Origin: Cryptomeria japonica | Taxonomy: Eukaryota; Streptophyta; Pinopsida; Cupressales; Cupressaceae | Direction of reading: 5' to 3' | DNA length: 64,000 nt | Assembly (NCBI RefSeq): GCF_030272615.1 | Contig: NC_081412.1 | Coordinates: 343,351,870-343,415,869, forward strand | Shown here: positions 58,291 to 64,000 of the stretch, one piece after another | Layout of the letters: every line of letters starts with the position of its first letter | Position numbering within the stretch: position 1 is the first letter of the stretch | Notes under the pieces: model-generated | Told to the model about the DNA's origin: nothing | What the model saw: the letters and a program-made list of their open reading frames with translations, nothing else | The model's database searches: none | Position numbers and translations under genes: made by a program

Positions 58291-59605
58291 TAACACTCAA
58301 AAGAAGGGATCCACATTCTCAAGGCACTCATTTATTGTATCTTCAAGATAAATTTGGGGAATCTGAGAAACCATTCCCTCTAGCTCTTTATCCTTTGTCT
58401 CATTCTTATTCACCCATTCCTTTGTATTATGAGAAATATTCTTATGTTCAATTTTAGCAGAAGAAGAAACACCCCTAACCCAATCCATAGCTTTCTCCTT
58501 ATGTTCCTCAATTCTTAGCATTTCTTGTAAAGGAACCTTAGCTCTAATCTAAGAAAGCAACTGAAGCATATCAACAAGTGTGTAATCTGGTAATTCAAGG
58601 GACATACTTAATTTTTCTTCATGTTTCTTTGGTTTGTTGATTTTAATACTTTGTTTCTGCTTCAGGTCCTCTCCAACAGGCACAACGGACTTTTCAATTA
58701 TCTTTTTCTTCGCCTTTGGTGAAGCAACTTCCTCACTAGGCTTTATTATTTCAGCTTTCTTAGCCCACTCTTTTTTCTTGACCCCATTGATCTTGATTGC
58801 ATCCTTCCTTGGTTTATCTTCTTTGACCTCCTTGCCTTTATTTTTAGTTCTTTGATAAATAAACCAAAAGGCTTGCCTTGATCTTCACCAATTGTTTTGG
58901 TTCTCAACTAGTAATTAATTTTGACTTGAGCCACATCTTCTCCTTGTTCAGCATTACACACTTGATCATTAACATATAACTCATCATCAAAAAAAACTTG
59001 TTGATGGTATGATTCATTTATTTACCTTTGATGATCCATGTCCAAGTCTTGAGTTTCAATATCAAAAAAGTATTATGCTCCTCCAAGGTAAGAAGTAGTC
59101 ATGAGACAATCAACATTGTCATCCTCAAAAGTTCCTTCTTCTTCTTCTTGTAATTCAACCTTGGCAGAAATAAACTGTGCAACAACACAATGCTAAGGTG
59201 AGTGAGGTGATTGGAAAGAAACACACCAAGGTGTATCCTCAATAACATTCATTGTGTATTTTTGCAATGGATCGGGAGTTTGTTTCTCCTGCTTATTCTT
59301 TTGTTGTTGTTGAATTGGCTTTCCATCCTTCCAATTTGTGTTGTAAGGACAATCTTGCAGCCTTGGAGGTCTTTTAAATTTATTAAATTCTTGCTTTTTT
59401 GGTATAACACCCTTGTCATTCTTTGCAACAGTTAATTTGAGATCCTTCAAGGTACTGAGCACCTTGTCCCATTTACACTCTTCTTTAGGTTTTGATCCTA
59501 AAGGTTTCTCCATTTTATCTTTAGCACTTTTAGAGAATCCAGAATCCTCTTTTCTTCCAAGCTTACCTGAAGCTCTCCTATTTCCTTCTGTTGTTCACCA
59601 AAAGT
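58291..59605 (-). pseudogene. gag: G3 Gag C-terminal part, N-terminus missing
   Basis: The region with KFKRPPRLQDCPYNTNWKDG matches DRPPRLHDMPYNTTWKDG of G2, and WCVSFQSPHSP is the knuckle, with Phe at the second Cys position. At the right edge (minus 59595-59555) the text SNRRASGKLGRKED matches SNRKASRKVGRRTD of G2 at about 21480. Upstream of that the Gag core, leader and primer site are absent and LTR-like sequence begins at 59608. The part 58290-59190 is Lys/Glu-rich and broken by stops. Confidence 0.7.
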
Positions 59606-59607
59606 GA

Positions 59608-61300
59608 TAACCCAAGTATACCTGCAAATCTATCTATGAGATAGCCAATCTCAATCAATGAGACACCTCAGGTCTTGGACAACATGACAAGGATATGAAT
59701 CCTTCTTCTCTTCAGGCTCTGCAAAACCTAGGCGGGTATACCTTTGACGCATTTAATCAGACCTATTACACACAAGACTGCATCAATCAAAAGCAGATGG
59801 ATCTCAAAAGGTTCAAAGACTAAGAGATAACTGCAGATGGGCTAGATCCACACTTGCAACTCAACATTTTGAATCATGAGATGGAGGGACACTTCCACAT
59901 AACATAAAATATAGAAAGATATTCTGATTTTGGATTTTTAAATGGTGTTCTGACAACCTTTCAATATTACAAGAGACCAGTGCCTTATCCAGGCCACAGA
60001 GTCATGCATAAAACTGGATGAGAAATCTCAGATGCAAGTTCTTTTCAACATTAAATTTTCATGTATCAATGTCTTACATTAATACAATCCTCTGCTCTAT
60101 CACAAAACCATACTTATATGTAGATATCCAATATGCATTCAAAATCATTAATGCTGGGTTTTAGGATTTAAATCCTTCCTTGAAGAATACCCAAAAGACA
60201 ACATTACACTCTTAGAGGAATCTAAAAGAGACAACTCAAATTATCCTTGATAAAATGAAATTATATGAATCTGAGTACATTTTGGAGACAATTTCATGGA
60301 AACTCACACATGCCTTGCATATGTGTGAACCTGCAAACTAAAACTAAACCTACAGTAAAGACAACAATGAAAACATAGACGAACACACTGTCATTTGCAT
60401 TGATAAAAGGATGCCATCACTGGAACCTGTAATTTCGGATTTCTCCCTTGGAGCCAATCTCTCAAAAACTGGAACCCCTACAACTGAGAAGAATTGGGAA
60501 TAAAAAGAGGAGAGAAGAAAATCAAATCTGCAATTGAAAATTGCCAAGTGTCTCCCCTCTAACTGAATTTTGTTCCCGTGGAAACTGCTTCCAAAATATC
60601 CCACATTTGTCAAAATTAACCTCATAATCAGATTCCTCACTCCGAGAGCTTTCCAAAAATATATAACACTTTATACCTTGGCCAAAAATTGAGTCCTGGG
60701 CGAATTAATTCCCCAATGTGCACATCATTTAAATTTTTGAATTATTTAATATAGTTTAAACTATATCATTTATTCATTTTAATTTTGATTTTTTGCCTCT
60801 GATGCGCTCTGACGCCTTGCCACGTGGCAGCCTCTGATTGGTCGATGGGGTTGACCGGATGCCACCTGGGATGACACCTCATCACCGCCATGTCATTTGC
60901 TTCGTCACTGCCACTTGGCCACCACGTCATCGCCACTGGACTGCCACCTGTGCGCCAACAGTGTGCCACCTCACCGGGACCCGCCTACTGGACTGCCACC
61001 TATCACGACACATGGACGGCTCTCGTTCACTTTCGCTATTTCGCAGGGTTTAAACTACATGCATCTTCCCTTCACGAAATAGCGCGCATCGTTGATCCAT
61101 CTTGAACCTGCTCACTCGTTAACCCGGCCTTCCTCTGCAAAATTTTGCCTATCTGCCTCGAGAAGCGTGCCCGCGTGGGGTCCACCTGGTCGCCATCCAA
61201 TCAACTCCTCCATCACCTCGGGAAACATGCTCATGCGTGGGCCCACCTTGGGCACCCATAGGCACCTTGTGTCAAAAGCCTTTATGGCTTAGACATTACA
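59608..61300 (-). repeat. LTR-like end of G3 without the resident ORF
   Basis: Minus-strand text GACTCTGTGGCCTGGATAAG near 59985-60004 is nearly the same as GACTCTGTAGCCTGGATAAG in the G2 LTR (about 40470). Towards 61040-61090 it has CTATTTCGTGAAGG and GCGAAATAGCGAAAG, the core of the G2 U3 array, and GTGGGCCCAC near 61237. The 3.6-kb ORF that separates these parts in G2 is absent. The right edge is a rough estimate. Confidence 0.6.
60669..60677 (-). promoter_or_regulatory. Candidate TATA box in the G3 LTR-like end
   Basis: Minus-strand GGTATAAAG, followed by GTTATATATTT. It lies between the U3-type motifs (near 61050) and the segment matching the G2 LTR end, the place expected of a core promoter. 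Confidence 0.35.
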
Positions 61301-61600
61301 TTACTGTGGAGCTTTGCATATAAACATCAAAAATGTCCCTTTCCCAGTCAATGTGGGATTAACAACATGCCCAGAAACTACACTTTCTGAAGGTCTTTAA
61401 ATCTTTATGGCGCTAGTGGTGGAGGTTCTCCTATTTCCTTGATGATATGAGCACCCGTGTTGCCATGGTTTATCTCCTCCATTAAGCCATCGAAGCAATT
61501 AGAATGGAAAACAAAACAAAGTATGTGTCAAACATTTTGCATCTTACCGTGCGCACCATATCTTAACCCTACAATCATCACTGCCTGAGACAAGCATCGT
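61300..61600. other. Spacer without recognisable gene
   Basis: About 300 bases between the G3 LTR-like end and the repeat field. No coding text, LTR end or RNA gene was recognised. Confidence 0.4.
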
Positions 61601-63010
61601 AGGATGGGGAAATTCTATGTTATTCGGCTCTGTTGAATGGTCCAGGGAGTCCCAACAACCCCACACCTATCTCCCCATCATATGAAGATTGATGGCACAC
61701 GGCTCAAAATTTATTTTAAAACACTCCACACTCCCCAGCAAAGGCATCGCCTGGGAACTTTCTGCAACCTCATGAAGAATTTGCCCCTTGTGAATCATTT
61801 CCAACGCCCTCTCTAGATGCTAGTCAAGTGCCACATGAAGGAGGGGAGACTTGACAATTTATCTGCTTGAAACGTTTTGAATGCCTCCTCCAAACGCAGG
61901 GACTAATTGGTGTTGGCTCTAGCATTAACTCGAAGAGTACTCGTCCATGAACTTTACAATGGTTTGAACTCCCTCTTCTTTAGGCAATGTTTGCAGAGAT
62001 TTAGTTAGTTTCAACATGGAAGCTGGTAAGTAATCCATCCATAGAGCTTCTTTGGTTGGCTCACTGATACGTGATGCAAGAACATGAATATGTACACCCT
62101 CCAAATCTTTCAATTTTTTGATTGCAGCGATCATAGGGGATAATACTCCTGTTGAAAGCATCTTTATTTCATTTGCCATGCTGGAGAGGGGAATTTGGCA
62201 CCATACCCATTGCAATTACTTGAAATCTTACTCATTTGTTGTTCCTGCAGCCAGAGACTCCACGTGGGAGAGGAGGTTTTGCATTTACTTGAATGTGTTT
62301 TGTTTGAACATAGCTTCCAAAAAAAACCACGCAGCTCACCATACCACATTGCACGCAAGGGAGTCTTTGGTTGATGACATCTGTTAATATCAACTGCTAA
62401 GGTCTTGAAATGCTTCCCCCTTAACTCCACGCAGGGGCAATACATAAGATTCGGCTACACTCCATAGCCATGCACACGGATGTGTTTTGCATTGTCCTCT
62501 CCCACCATGCTCCACACAGGGGATTCAACACCGAGCACCTTGCTGAGTTTTGAAAACTTTGATCTTCCACCATGCTATGATAGAGAGGGAGGTCATTGAA
62601 ATTTCAATGTCTTGCTATCTTCCATGTCCCTCCCAGTCTCCTACGCTACTCCAAAAGCTTCTACGCAGGGGCATTACTCAGCATTTTAATACACTCCAAA
62701 ACCACGCTACAGGGAAGTCTTTGGCATCGCCTTCTCCCACCACGCTCCATCACCAAACACCTTTACCTTTTGCAACTCACGGCATGGGAGACGTTACAAG
62801 CCCATAGCATTCAGAGGAGATAACAAGTTTGTTCTGTTTGGGGTTACATCGACTAAAGGAATCCCACGCTACCTTGGCCTTCATTTCTAAAACACTTTTT
62901 AATGCCCTCTCCTTTAACCATGCAAGGCATTACTCAAGGTCCAGCTATACTCCATAGCCACGCTGCAGGGAGGTCTTTGGCTGGCAAGAATGTCTCTGCA
63001 ACCCTTTCCT
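61600..63010 (-). repeat. Field of degenerate tandem repeats
   Basis: On the minus strand, blocks of about 100-115 bases recur with parts like AAAGACCTCCCTGCAGCGTG, GCTATGGAGTATAGCTGGAC, GAGTAATGCCCCTGCGTGG and GGAGAGGGCATTAAAAAGTG. Copies can be made out near 62970-62870, 62740-62640, 62530-62420 and, more weakly, 61900-61730. Stray reading frames cross the field, including one of 96 codons at 61925-62215 (minus) whose text looks protein-like but is unknown to me. Confidence 0.55.
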
Positions 63011-63764
63011 CATCTCCACGCCTAGCTGGGTCCTTTGCAAATGCCAAAGATTGTAAAATCATAGGAATGGCTCCATGATTGAATACATGGAATTCAAAGC
63101 TTCAATTGTTGAATCACCTAAATCAGGTGAGCTTACTTCAATAGAACATGCAAAGTGAGCCTACTGAGAATTTGAACACAAGACTTAAACCCAAAGTGCC
63201 TCTTATTCATCACGCCCGGACTAAGTACGATATGTCTTGCAATAAGCTTCAGTTGCTCCACAAAACTTGATAGATTATTCCACGATTCCTTGAATGAATC
63301 ACGATGCCTATAATCATAATATAATCAAAACCTAAAATAGGTAAGATATACCCTGCACTTGTGTGTATCTCTATGGCACCTACATCGCTTCTCATGAGAA
63401 GCTTTGTAATAGCAGCATTGGTTCTAACATATGTATTTTCCCTGATTTTGCCATATGAACAAACTGGGAGGCAACGGCCACAACCATAACAATGTTCATT
63501 AATTACTCCTGCCTTGGGAAAAACCGAAAACTTGGAAATGGAGCTAGCATTAAGAGGCACATCATTGTAATGAATTGAGCTTTCAAATGTACTTGCACCA
63601 GCAGGGCAAACTCTTTCACATGGTCTTGAACAATCAATTGGACAATCTCCTGGATCAAATTGAGCCTTGCGGAAGTGAAAATCTGTGCCATTATTAACAC
63701 TGATCATTACCCAAGGCCTTCCCAAGGGTATCCTATCAACTATATATCCTGACATACATATCAA
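62999..63764 (-). pseudogene. LdpA-type iron-sulfur protein gene fragment, probably decayed
   Basis: Plant nuclear homologues of cyanobacterial LdpA, a [4Fe-4S] protein linked to light input of the clock, carry this text. The first block (63764-63352) has GRPWVMISVNNGTDFHFRK, CPIDCSRPCERVCPAG and CYGCGRCLPVCSYG, giving two ferredoxin-like Cys clusters, and ends AIEIHTSAG. A 44-base GT...AG gap (63351-63308) keeps the frame into HRDSFKESWNNLSSFVEQ and LKLIA (63238). After about 100 unmatched bases the text resumes as SSPDLGDSTIEALNSMYSIM near 63136-63070, then a TGA where a Cys is likely, then NLWHL near 63045. Upstream exons are not seen; a frame stop precedes the block. The Met at 63764 is not a likely start. 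The LdpA assignment rests on remembered family motifs. Confidence 0.65.
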
Positions 63765-64000
63765 TTTGCACTTGGTTTTGAACTTTTCTCGGCTCTCTCG
63801 CTATCCAACTGGCGAATTGCAGTTGAGCCAGGTTGGGCCCCAAAGCGGATCCGACCAAAAATAAATTCGTTTTCATGCTACTAACAACTGGAATGCCTCA
63901 CGGACCTCAAACACACCTCTGGAAGCGATCGACATCGTTGTCAGATCATCAAACTGAATTTTGCACCCTTCAGGCGATTACGCCACAATTTTCGCATTTA
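63765..64000. other. Window end without recognisable gene
   Basis: Upstream (minus strand) of the LdpA-like block. One would expect the preceding exon with the conserved region before RRPWVMISVN, but no such text is found within these 236 bases apart from a weak KLIC match right at the block edge. Base composition is less AT-rich than in the retrotransposons. Confidence 0.4.

Larger units (their letters stand above)
47663..61300 (-). mobile_element. G3, decayed gypsy element related to G2
   Basis: Minus-strand order: LTR-like end (61300-59608), truncated gag, protease, extra RNase H, RT, degenerate RNase H, integrase (59605-54289) and a large ORF-bearing LTR (54129 down to about 47663-47920). 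Protein text is close to G2 (KPHYGMLL/PPHYGMLL, YQDDLT, FPVHGQFLK). Neither outer boundary nor a target duplication could be fixed; the left edge may lie against the G1 leader. Confidence 0.7.

Noticed and set aside
60838-61292. Several overlapping plus-strand frames in a GC-richer stretch
   Set aside because: They arise from the CCACCTG/CACGTG-rich U3-like DNA of the G3 end, overlap in all three frames and show no family motif.
1-64000. CRISPR arrays, bacterial operons, tRNA or rRNA genes
   Set aside because: None seen. Repeats are LTR and U3 arrays, and tRNA-like text is limited to the primer-binding sites.

Overview
The window is nuclear DNA of a land plant, probably a seed plant with a very large, repeat-filled genome (a gymnosperm is my best guess, not provable from this sequence). 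The reasons are several levels of nested Ty3/gypsy and Ty1/copia LTR retrotransposons, Tat/Ogre-like features (tRNA-Arg type primer site, an extra RNase H), many decayed Gln and Trp codons as expected from plant cytosine methylation, and one exon of a plant LdpA-type iron-sulfur protein. No intact host gene is seen. Labels used below: G1, G2, G3 are gypsy elements; C1, C2 are copia elements; N1 is a copia-like element without pol; S1 is a solo-LTR-like piece.

Layout. G1 (minus strand, oldest) runs from about 47.5 kb down to about 1 kb and is cut twice. Its integrase is split by S1 (1871-6950, duplication ATAGG), which is itself filled by the truncated copia C1 (2246-6782). Its gag is split by N1 (11826-47197, duplication GGTAT). 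N1 is split by G2 (12960-40826, plus strand, duplication GGCAA). The 3' LTR of G2 is split by C2 (30809-38382, plus strand, duplication GACCC). The order of events is therefore G1, then N1, then G2, then C2. To the right lies G3 (minus strand, about 47.7-61.3 kb), a relative of G2, followed by a degenerate repeat field (61.6-63.0 kb) and a decayed LdpA-like gene fragment (63.0-63.76 kb).

Most notable points. (1) G2 has LTRs of about 6.5 kb, and each LTR carries a former open reading frame of about 3.4 kb whose protein family I do not recognise. The large LTR of G3 carries a diverged homologue, while the other LTR-like end of G3 lacks it. (2) In G1, G2 and G3 a second RNase H lies upstream of reverse transcriptase, and the original RNase H behind RT has lost catalytic Asp residues. 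(3) N1 pairs a coiled-coil, four-zinc-knuckle Gag-like protein with an unrecognised protein of about 1,100 residues in place of pol, and it shares LTR style and primer site with C1 and C2.

How the parts work together: gag-pol of the autonomous elements would supply the particle, protease, RT/RNase H and integrase. N1 probably depended on copia proteins supplied in trans. All coding regions now carry stops or frameshifts, so nothing here looks able to move by itself. Homology calls are from reading motifs by eye; no database search was possible.
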